From positions 1-5,557 of the forward strand of contig DRSY01000107.1 of assembly GCA_011372335.1 (NCBI GenBank): a stretch of DNA of 5,557 bases, given 5' to 3'. The translations under genes were made by a program, and so were the position numbers. Numbering within the stretch: the stretch's first letter is position 1; the number at the start of each line of letters is the position of its first letter. Positions 1-4,913 of this stretch are shown in pieces. The notes below the pieces were generated by a model. The model was not told the DNA's origin, made no database searches, and saw nothing but the letters and a program-made list of their open reading frames with translations. The stretch is from Candidatus Woesearchaeota archaeon (GTDB lineage Archaea; Nanobdellota; Nanobdellia; Woesearchaeales; SM23-78).

Positions 1-740
1 CTCTTAACAGTCAATATCATCTTGTCCTCGTTATCTGCGAGCACACCAAACTCTGCTAATCCAATCGTACTCGCATCAGCATCAGTTACAACAGAACTGC
101 TCTCCTTAAGCCGGATGCTTTTTACAAAACTCTTAACCCTGGAATTCCACATATAATTATTAATACCATTCCTTATACTCTTAGCAAGCTCATCATAATC
201 AGTCTTCTTATTAATCATCTTACCAAGCTCATATGCTCTTTGCAGAGCACCATAACTAACAGCATTAGCCCATACCTCCCACCCACTCTCATAAGGAGGG
301 AACTCGTGAATAGAATTAGGAGTATACACCAAACCCGTGTTCTTAGACGTATCCCTCATAATATAGTTCATCCCTTTTTCAAGCTTCTCCCAGTACTCCT
401 TAACGAAATCCAGATCATTAGTTGATTTTGCATATTCATATAAAGCCACAGTCATAAGTCCTATCTCTCCTACTTGTAACGGCTTATAACTTGAGTCCTT
501 GCCATTAATATCATAACGCTGGGGGAAAGTACCGTTCTCAAGTTGCCTATCCCACACAAACATTAATGCTCTTCTTGCATTATCATACAGCCCAGCAGAT
601 ATAAAGCCCAGCGTACAGAAAGCATGATCCCTTGTGTAGACATGCGGGTACCTTGTGCCTTTCGGAGAAGCCAAGCAGCCACCGTTCTCAAGCTGCACCT
701 TCCTAAGGACGTCTATACTCTTATCATACAGTTTTTCCAT
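1..740 (-). CDS. GH15-like (glucoamylase/trehalase-type) glycosidase, 3' part cut off by window edge
   Basis: The open frame gives 246 residues from the ATG at 740 and has no stop before the window edge. It resembles the (alpha/alpha)6-barrel domain of GH15 enzymes. VYTRDHAF (about 34-41) fits the family's substrate-site W/TRD motif. NGTFPQRYDINGK (69-81) and QVGEIGLMTVALYEY (89-103) match the helix that usually reads QxDExGLxLxALxE. SGWEVWANAVSYGAL (152-166) matches the DxWEE segment, making Glu155 the likely general acid. A typical DADAS-I-L stretch follows at 220-227. The catalytic base lies beyond the window. The protein begins directly with the barrel and lacks the N-terminal beta-sandwich domain of many archaeal glucoamylases. 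No signal peptide is seen, so it is probably cytosolic. Substrate is unknown: alpha-glucan, trehalose or a glucosyl/mannosyl solute are possible, and a GH63-type hydrolase is an alternative. It follows a phosphoglycosyl phosphatase gene on the same strand. The start is uncertain (see the ribosome-binding-site entry). Confidence 0.8.
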   Translation of the reverse strand, partial: MEKLYDKSIDVLRKVQLENGGCLASPKGTRYPHVYTRDHAFCTLGFISAGLYDNARRALMFVWDRQLENGTFPQRYDINGKDSSYKPLQVGEIGLMTVALYEYAKSTNDLDFVKEYWEKLEKGMNYIMRDTSKNTGLVYTPNSIHEFPPYESGWEVWANAVSYGALQRAYELGKMINKKTDYDELAKSIRNGINNYMWNSRVKSFVKSIRLKESSSVVTDADASTIGLAEFGVLADNEDKMILTVK

Positions 741-755
741 GCTTTCATGATGTAA

Positions 756-771
756 AATCCTATCTCACCTC
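756..771 (-). promoter_or_regulatory. Shine-Dalgarno-like GAGGTGA with possible ATT start codon for the glycosidase
   Basis: On the minus strand GAGGTGA (765-771) lies 24 nt before the first in-frame ATG at 740, too far for normal initiation. It lies exactly 6 nt before an in-frame ATT (756-758). Starting there would add six residues (Ile/Met, Leu, His, His, Glu, Ser) before MEKLYDK. The frame closes at TGA 765-767, so no other upstream start exists, and no ATG, GTG or TTG lies between. An ATG at 748 is in another frame and reaches a stop after 11 codons. An ATT start is rare; the motif could also be fortuitous. Confidence 0.35.
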
Positions 772-831
772 TTTTTCAATTATTACTAAAAAGTATCATA
801 GCAGTCCAAAAGCAAAGTGGCAGGGGGGTGT

Positions 832-1635
832 TTATGACACCTCTTTTTTAATAACCCACACCCACCCCTTAGGTCCTATACCATGAGCTTTTAAATAGTT
901 TTCTGAAGCATAACTCCCATCCCCTCTCATTACAAGATACCCTGCATTCACTGCGTCTAGCATTGGCAAATCAGCTTTGGAGTCTCCGATAGCAATACTT
1001 CTTATCTCTCTTTTAAACTGTTTCTTAAATAAAGAGGTTAAAATCTTTACAGCTTCACCCTTATCATTGTTCCCGATTAAGTGATAATATCGCCCTCCTT
1101 TTACTATGCGTAACTGGTTCTGTCTAACCAGTTCTTTTAATCTCTGCTCATCTCCTTTGAATTTGAACGGCTCATCATAACCCCTTCTCTTTGCCCGCTC
1201 AGCCTCATAAGGAGGCAGCTTGGTATCCTTGACTAGCTCGTCAAGCTTCATATCACCAAAGCCGATAATAATACTGTCTCTTAATTGTTCTCTTATATTC
1301 TTCAAAGCTCTTCTCAGCCTATAATACCTTGTTCCGAGCTCAATGATGAGGTAACCATCCTCTTCTCGTTGGTACTTAAACTCAATGCTGAAATAATCTT
1401 TGGGAATATATATTGCTCCTCCGTTCTCCACAATAAAAGGCTCTTTCATCCCTATCTTTCCTAAGTAGTACTTGGTCTCCTCCGCAGTCTTGCTTGTGCA
1501 CAGAACTAGTGCGATGTTCTTCTCCCTGATGTTCTTCTTCTTAATAAGCTTAAGACCAGGCTCTGCATCTTTAAAAGAATATGTTTTATGATCAAGTAAA
1601 GTGCCATCAAGGTCTGAAAAAATTATTAATCTCAT
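832..1635 (-). CDS. mpgP: Mannosyl-3-phosphoglycerate phosphatase-like HAD-IIB phosphatase
   Basis: This 267-residue protein has the usual length of the MPGP branch of the HAD superfamily, type IIB cap. Motif I is FSDLDGTLLD, with nucleophile Asp8 and acid/base Asp10. Motif II is CTSKT (46-50), followed by the family's typical PFIVENGGAIYIP (66-78). Lys192 in NDKGEAV is the motif III lysine. Motif IV is IGDSKADLPML (216-226), with Mg-binding Asp218 and Asp222. Family members remove the phosphate from mannosyl- (or glucosyl-) 3-phosphoglycerate to give the compatible solute mannosylglycerate (or glucosylglycerate) in the cytosol. The partner synthase gene (mpgS), often adjacent, is absent from this window; a glycosidase gene lies downstream instead. 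The substrate could therefore be another phosphosugar, as for the YedP-like relatives. The start at ATG 1635 fits the conserved N-terminus and sits about 30 bp from a TATA box, so the mRNA leader should be very short. Confidence 0.85.
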   Translation of the reverse strand: MRLIIFSDLDGTLLDHKTYSFKDAEPGLKLIKKKNIREKNIALVLCTSKTAEETKYYLGKIGMKEPFIVENGGAIYIPKDYFSIEFKYQREEDGYLIIELGTRYYRLRRALKNIREQLRDSIIIGFGDMKLDELVKDTKLPPYEAERAKRRGYDEPFKFKGDEQRLKELVRQNQLRIVKGGRYYHLIGNNDKGEAVKILTSLFKKQFKREIRSIAIGDSKADLPMLDAVNAGYLVMRGDGSYASENYLKAHGIGPKGWVWVIKKEVS

Positions 1636-1661
1636 CTAATCTATGATTATAAAGAACAATT

Positions 1662-1671
1662 CATATAAAAA
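1662..1671 (-). promoter_or_regulatory. TATA box of the phosphatase gene
   Basis: The minus strand reads TTTTTATATG, centred about 30 bp upstream of the ATG at 1635, and is preceded by a purine-rich stretch that could serve as a BRE. Archaeal transcription starts about 25-27 bp after the box centre, so the leader would be only a few nucleotides. No Shine-Dalgarno sequence lies between the box and the start. Confidence 0.6.
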
Positions 1672-1717
1672 AGTTTTCTTAGCGCTGGTACCCTTCAAAA
1701 AGTCTTAGAAAAAGCTT

Positions 1718-1822
1718 TTAATTATGTTATGTACTATTGCTCTGCAATAGAGCTCTACTCCTTGAGCAGCATAGGTTGTAAAGCTTACACCAGGCAAGTC
1801 CGAACTTTCACTTCATAGCTAA
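1718..1822 (-). ncRNA. Candidate structured small RNA, four tandem hairpins, family unknown
   Basis: Between the aIF2γ terminator and the phosphatase promoter the minus strand can form four short hairpins, each separated by 4 nt. H1 (1796-1807) is AAGU-UCGG-ACUU. H2 (1774-1791) is GGUGUAA with UUACAACC around loop GCU, with one bulge. H3 (1755-1769) is CUGCUC-AAG-GAGUAG. H4 (1734-1750) is CUAUUGC-AGA-GCAAUAG. UUAGCUAUG (1814-1822) can pair with CAUAAUUAA (1718-1726) at 8 of 9 positions to close the whole. T5 runs follow on the minus strand at 1709-1713 and 1697-1701. H3 needs a G-U pair that becomes A-C on the plus strand, which favours the minus strand. I see no open reading frame, box C/D motif, tRNA T-loop or RNase P core. 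A TATA-like stretch at 1834-1843 could drive it, but this is weak. The pairing was worked out by eye and may be chance. Confidence 0.3.
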
Positions 1823-1852
1823 GAAAAAAACGGTTTTATTTAGGTTAATTGC

Positions 1853-1873
1853 AAATAAAAAATCTTTTAGATT
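1853..1873 (-). terminator. Hairpin plus T run ending the aIF2γ transcript
   Basis: On the minus strand AATCT (1869-1873) and AGATT (1861-1865) form a 5-bp stem with loop AAA, running directly into a T-rich tail (TTTTTTATTT). It begins 45 nt after the aIF2γ stop. Archaeal termination depends mainly on T runs, so the tail is the stronger part of the evidence. Confidence 0.5.
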
Positions 1874-1880
1874 CTGAACG

Positions 1881-1903
1881 GTGCCGGTAAGAAAAACCCG
1901 GAC
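1881..1903 (-). other. GC-rich hairpin in the aIF2γ 3' untranslated region
   Basis: GTCCGG (minus strand, 1898-1903) pairs with CCGG(C)AC (1881-1887), giving a 6-bp stem with one bulged base and a 10-nt U-rich loop. It lies 14 nt after the aIF2γ stop and just before the T-rich terminator. It may stabilise the mRNA 3' end or assist termination; no specific family is recognised. Confidence 0.4.
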
Positions 1904-1917
1904 TCATTTATCTGATT

Positions 1918-3375
1918 CTATTCCTTAATAATAGCGTAGCCGATAAGCCTGAACCTTGTACCAATCCGCCTAGAAATAGTTACTTTGTCCCCTACCTCAG
2001 CGCATAAAGGCATCTTCAACCTGCACTTAGCACTATTCTTTCCTAGCTCATAAACAAATCCGATACTCTTCTCACCATTAACATTTAATAGCAACACCTC
2101 ACTCATCTTAATAGGCTCAACTTCAAGCTCTTCCCGACTACCAACCACTCTATCCAGAAGATGAACATCCAGATTTAACTCATACCATACCCTAGGCAGC
2201 CTGCCAGGTAACCCAACAAGGTTTCCTGTAAGACTATCAGAATGCACCACAGCAGGGTCAAGGGTTGTCTGAATAGCAACACTCCCCCCAGGACCTAACT
2301 CGTTAACAACCACTCCGCCAGTCATAGCACTAACAATAGTCGTGAAGATTGGCTTAGCAACAAGCTTGTTCTGCTCCTCAACCACTCTGCCAGGCCTAAT
2401 CTCAATCCTATTACCTACTCTTAGCTTTCCCCTAATAATAGCGCCGCCTAGTACGCCACCTCTCATCTTATCAGGAGTGACCCCTGGCTTGTTAATATCA
2501 AAACTCCTAGCCACTAGGAGTAACGGATTAGCATTAGGATCCCTCCTAGGAGTAGGGATGGTCTCCTCGATAGCTTTTATAAGAGCGTCAATATTAACGC
2601 GGTGCTGAGCACTAATAGGGATGATAGGCGCGTTCTCGTACTCTGTTCCTTTTAAGAACTCCTTGATCTCCTTATAATTACGTATAGCTCTCTCCTTTGT
2701 AACAAGGTCAATCTTGTTCTGTACAACCACGAGGTGCTTGATACCTGCAATCTTTAAAGCCATTAAATGCTCTCTTGTCTGAGGCTGAGGACAAGGCTCA
2801 TTAGCAGCCACAAGCAGCAAAGCACCATCCATGATAGTAGCACCGCTTAGCATAGTAGCCATAAGACTCTCATGACCCGGAGCATCTACGAAGCTGACCT
2901 TTCTTAAAAACGTGGTAGGAACATTATGCTTCGCACATATTTTACTTACAGTATAAGCTTCTATGCCCTTACATTTAGGACACTTCCTAAAAACAGTGTC
3001 AGCATAACCAAGCCTAATAGTAATCCCTCTTTTAAGTTCCTCAGAATGAGTATCCGTCCATTTTCCGCTCAGCTTCTCTGTAAGAGTCGTCTTCCCATGG
3101 TCAACATGACCAACAAGGCCTATGTTAAGAACAGGCTGGCCCCCCTCCTCAACCTCTATTATGACTTTGTCTTCTTCACCGCCACTAACAACTTCCTCTT
3201 CTTTCCTTTTCTCACCCTTCTCTTCTTTCTTTGCTTCTTTTCTTTCTTTTTTCTTTGCTTTTTTCTCTTTAACACTCCTTTTACTTGCACTCTTCTTCCC
3301 ACTCTTTATCACACTATTCTTCTCCCCTTCTTTCTTACCTTTTCTTACATCCTTTTTTTCCTTTTTATTACTCAT
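1918..3375 (-). CDS. eif2g: Translation initiation factor aIF2 gamma subunit with lysine-rich N-terminal extension
   Basis: This 485-residue translational GTPase is the core of aIF2, which carries initiator Met-tRNA to the small ribosomal subunit in the cytosol. Every G motif is present: G1 GHVDHGKT (89-96), switch 1 around KRGITIRLGYAD (115-126), G3 DAPGHE (164-169), G4 NKID (220-223), G5 SAQ (255-257). ANEPCPQPQTREH is typical of aIF2γ rather than EF-1A or SelB. The zinc knuckle has C132-x2-C135 and C147, but H150 replaces the usual fourth Cys. Domains II and III follow from about 284 to the end. The family is normally about 410-415 residues; the extra length is an N-terminal tail of about 78 residues, with 24 Lys in the first 60. 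The only ATG before the G domain is at 3375, and I see no in-frame GTG in the stretch just before the G domain, so the tail is probably real. It is transcribed divergently from rps7. Confidence 0.97.
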   Translation of the reverse strand: MSNKKEKKDVRKGKKEGEKNSVIKSGKKSASKRSVKEKKAKKKERKEAKKEEKGEKRKEEEVVSGGEEDKVIIEVEEGGQPVLNIGLVGHVDHGKTTLTEKLSGKWTDTHSEELKRGITIRLGYADTVFRKCPKCKGIEAYTVSKICAKHNVPTTFLRKVSFVDAPGHESLMATMLSGATIMDGALLLVAANEPCPQPQTREHLMALKIAGIKHLVVVQNKIDLVTKERAIRNYKEIKEFLKGTEYENAPIIPISAQHRVNIDALIKAIEETIPTPRRDPNANPLLLVARSFDINKPGVTPDKMRGGVLGGAIIRGKLRVGNRIEIRPGRVVEEQNKLVAKPIFTTIVSAMTGGVVVNELGPGGSVAIQTTLDPAVVHSDSLTGNLVGLPGRLPRVWYELNLDVHLLDRVVGSREELEVEPIKMSEVLLLNVNGEKSIGFVYELGKNSAKCRLKMPLCAEVGDKVTISRRIGTRFRLIGYAIIKE

Positions 3376-3397
3376 TAAAAGCCTTGAAAATATACGT

Positions 3398-3407
3398 CAT
3401 ATATAAA
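3398..3407 (-). promoter_or_regulatory. TATA box of the aIF2γ gene
   Basis: The minus strand reads TTTATATATG, centred about 27 bp upstream of the ATG at 3375. The predicted transcription start falls within a few bases of the ATG, so the mRNA is likely leaderless. It shares a 93-bp divergent region with the rps7 promoter. Confidence 0.7.
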
Positions 3408-3434
3408 GCTTGTTGAAAATATTAAACAAAAACC

Positions 3435-3442
3435 TTTATAAA
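3435..3442 (+). promoter_or_regulatory. TATA box of rps7
   Basis: TTTATAAA is centred about 30 bp before the ATG at 3469, preceded by an A-rich stretch ending in CC that could be a BRE. No Shine-Dalgarno sequence is present before the start (the leader would be only about 5 nt). The two divergent TATA boxes are about 36 bp apart centre to centre, so preinitiation complexes on both could crowd each other. Confidence 0.7.
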
Positions 3443-3468
3443 CACATGGTTTTTCTCCTCAATAAAAC

Positions 3469-4068
3469 ATGACTAAGATACTAGCATTTAATAGATGGGA
3501 CTGCTCGAATATAAAAGTACAAGACCCTGGCTTAGTCAGGTATATTAATGTTACGCCTGTTATTGTTCCGAGGACAGGAGCAAGGTATGCGGGTAACCGG
3601 TTTCATAAGTCAAAGCTATTCATAGTTGAGAGGCTTATAAACCGGCTGATGAATCCAGGGCATAAAGGTAAGAAGCACTTCAAGACTAGTTACCATATTA
3701 CTGGCAAAGCAACCAATGCGGTTAGGGTAGTGGAAGAAGCATTAAAGATTATCGAGGATAAGACAAAGAAGAACCCTGTAGAGGTGCTTGTAAGGGCTAT
3801 TGAGAATGCTGCTCCTAGAGAAGAAATAATCACTATTGAGTACGGCGGTGCTCGTTACCCCAAAGCTGTTGAGATGAGCCCTCAGAGAAGAGTAGATGCT
3901 GCTCTTAAATTCTTTGTTCAAGGAGCATATCATAAGGCTTTTAACTCCAAGATCAGTGCAGAGCAGGCTCTTGCACGAGAAATAATAGGAGCATATAATT
4001 CTTCTGCTGACTCATTAGCAATTTCAAAGAAGTTCGAGCTTGAAAGACAGGCTGATGCGAGTAGGTGA
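3469..4068 (+). CDS. rps7: Small ribosomal subunit protein uS7 (archaeal/eukaryotic S5e type)
   Basis: The 199-residue protein is within the archaeal uS7 size range. uS7 binds the 3' major domain of 16S rRNA in the head of the 30S subunit, near the E-site tRNA and mRNA exit. Recognisable family stretches are RFHKSKLFIVERLINRLM (45-62), GKATNAVRVVEEALKII (79-95), NPVEVLVRAIENAAPREE (102-119) and SPQRRVDAALKFFVQGAY (137-154). The C-terminus has the usual pattern of LAREII, then AISKKFELERQADASR. In most archaea the gene sits in a str-type cluster with rps12 and EF-1A or EF-2. Here it is apparently monocistronic, with its own TATA box, divergent from aIF2γ and convergent with a dph2-like gene. 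The start is fixed by the family N-terminus and promoter spacing. Confidence 0.97.
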   Translation: MTKILAFNRWDCSNIKVQDPGLVRYINVTPVIVPRTGARYAGNRFHKSKLFIVERLINRLMNPGHKGKKHFKTSYHITGKATNAVRVVEEALKIIEDKTKKNPVEVLVRAIENAAPREEIITIEYGGARYPKAVEMSPQRRVDAALKFFVQGAYHKAFNSKISAEQALAREIIGAYNSSADSLAISKKFELERQADASR

Positions 4069-4106
4069 ATAACGGATAAAATAAATAATTTCAAAAATTT
4101 AATCTT
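4069..4106. terminator. Shared AT-rich termination region between convergent rps7 and dph2-like genes
   Basis: Only 38 bp separate the two converging stop codons. On the minus strand the stretch has a T5 run followed by TTATTTATTTTAT, a good archaeal T-rich stop signal for the dph2-like gene, although it lies close to the stop codon. On the plus strand only short T runs occur (TTT, TTT), so rps7 transcripts may read into the opposite gene. There is no convincing stem. Confidence 0.35.
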
Positions 4107-4772
4107 CTAAGTTCTTAAGATGTCATCAACATTAATAACTGGTTTTCTGAATTTATAAGCTTCATCATAGCTTATCCTTGGACACGCAGTGTTAACAAAG
4201 CACTCAATGAAAGGAAAGTTCTCAAGTTCAGAATAGTTAAGAGTGTTAAAAACCAAGTAATAAAAGTTTTTTTCAGGAAACCTTTCTTCTAATTCGTAAG
4301 CCTTTCTTATATTGTACTGCCCGGGCTTTGTACTAATCAGCACTCCCACCTCCTTGCTACTCATAAAACCCAGTAATGCTCCTCGCTGCTTCTTCTTCAC
4401 ATCCTTAACATCCTTTTCTTCAAGCTTGAAATACTTCTTTGAGAACGGATTAAGCACAAAAACAGGTTTATTATTCTTTAACATCAATGCCTTTGGATGG
4501 AATAAGCCGTCGCCTATATACAGAAAGGCATCAAAGTCTTCTTTGAATTCTTTAATATTACATCCAAGCAGTTGGCCAGCATGCTTTGTATGCTCTGTTC
4601 TTATCAATATCACCTTCTTACCTTGTCCTTCTATTTTCTTTGCAGCACTCTTAATACTCCCTAAGAATTGCACACTTGTAAACAAAGCAACCTTTGCAGG
4701 TAGCAACCTAACTAGTTCATCAGGCACATCCACTCCACCGTTATACCTTGCTTCCACAAATAATGTTCTCAT
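4107..4772 (-). CDS. dph2: Dph2-like diphthamide synthesis protein lacking N-terminal domain 1
   Basis: Dph2 is a radical-SAM-like 4Fe-4S enzyme that transfers the 3-amino-3-carboxypropyl group of SAM to a histidine of elongation factor 2, the first step of diphthamide formation. Archaeal members are usually about 320-350 residues with three similar domains, each giving one cluster cysteine (Cys59, Cys163 and Cys287 in Pyrococcus horikoshii). This protein has 221 residues. FVEARYNGGVDV (5-16) starts domain 2; HAGQLLGCN carries Cys71; GDGLFHPKALML (88-99) and LISTKPGQYN (145-154) are family motifs; NTACPRISYDEA carries Cys197. The Cys71-Cys197 spacing (126) matches Cys163-Cys287 (124). Domain 1 with the first cysteine is missing. 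The frame upstream of ATG 4772 closes at 4827-4829 after 18 codons without domain 1 sequence, and a TATA-like box fits this start, so it is not a mis-called start. It may be one part of a split gene, a subunit of a heteromer, or a lineage-specific short form. Confidence 0.85.
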   Translation of the reverse strand: MRTLFVEARYNGGVDVPDELVRLLPAKVALFTSVQFLGSIKSAAKKIEGQGKKVILIRTEHTKHAGQLLGCNIKEFKEDFDAFLYIGDGLFHPKALMLKNNKPVFVLNPFSKKYFKLEEKDVKDVKKKQRGALLGFMSSKEVGVLISTKPGQYNIRKAYELEERFPEKNFYYLVFNTLNYSELENFPFIECFVNTACPRISYDEAYKFRKPVINVDDILRT

Positions 4773-4792
4773 AACAACTATTAAGTCAAGCA

Positions 4793-4802
4793 GTATTTTT
4801 AA
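4793..4802 (-). promoter_or_regulatory. TATA-like box of the dph2-like gene
   Basis: The minus strand reads TTAAAAATAC, centred about 26 bp from the ATG at 4772, predicting a leaderless mRNA. It is a weaker match to the archaeal consensus than the other boxes in this window. Confidence 0.45.
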
Positions 4803-4822
4803 GATTTCCCATAAAAATTCTT

Positions 4823-4871
4823 TGATTTAATCATTATGAACCCTTAATTTTTTTTAATCACTTATTAATCA
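4823..4871. promoter_or_regulatory. Candidate operator: TGATTTAATCA palindrome plus two TTAATCA half-sites
   Basis: TGATT-T-AATCA (4823-4833) is a perfect 11-bp inverted repeat. TTAATCA recurs in direct orientation at 4827-4833, 4854-4860 and 4865-4871, the last two being 11 bp (about one helical turn) apart. The cluster lies between the divergent promoters of the dph2-like gene and the permease, immediately upstream of the permease TATA box. A position like this suits an archaeal activator or repressor of the Lrp/AsnC kind, but the regulator is unknown, and chance recurrence in AT-rich DNA is possible. Confidence 0.3.
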
Positions 4872-4881
4872 TTCCGAATTA

Positions 4882-4889
4882 TTTATATA
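4882..4889 (+). promoter_or_regulatory. TATA box of the permease gene
   Basis: TTTATATA is centred about 28 bp before the ATG at 4914, preceded by CCGAATTA as a possible BRE. The predicted start of transcription is at or within 3 nt of the ATG, so a leaderless mRNA is expected. No Shine-Dalgarno motif is present upstream of the ATG. Confidence 0.7.
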
Positions 4890-4913
4890 CCTGTGATTGT
4901 ATTTTTGTTTTTC

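Noticed and set aside
240..425. 61-codon plus-strand open frame opposite the glycosidase.
   Set aside because: Shadow of the GH15-like gene, which shows clear family motifs on the minus strand.
1734..1807. tRNA or permuted tRNA: on the minus strand 1752-1767 looks like a D arm (GCTC-8 nt-GAGC), 1734-1750 like an anticodon arm and 1796-1807 vaguely like a T arm.
   Set aside because: The anticodon loop would lack U33, the T-like loop lacks A58 and a 5-bp stem, and no acceptor stem can be paired. I keep it only as an unassigned structured element.
1718..1822. RNase P or SRP RNA, because of GAAAGTTCGGACT and AGCAGC-like stretches.
   Set aside because: The invariant RNase P GAGGAAAGTCC and ACAGAA core pairing and the SRP helix 8 signature are not present, and the element is too short for either.
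2926..3406. Long plus-strand open frames rich in Phe, Leu and Ser opposite the aIF2γ N-terminus.
   Set aside because: They are the complement of the lysine/glutamate-rich codons of aIF2γ (a pyrimidine-rich strand) and have no family resemblance.
4773..4829. Possible upstream extension of the dph2-like protein restoring domain 1.
   Set aside because: The frame closes at a TAA at 4827-4829 after 18 codons, contains no ATG or GTG start, and its hydrophobic translation does not look like Dph2 domain 1.
4312..4830. 172-codon plus-strand open frame opposite the dph2-like gene.
   Set aside because: It is antisense to a recognisable protein, without motif, promoter or partner, and runs over the divergent promoter region.
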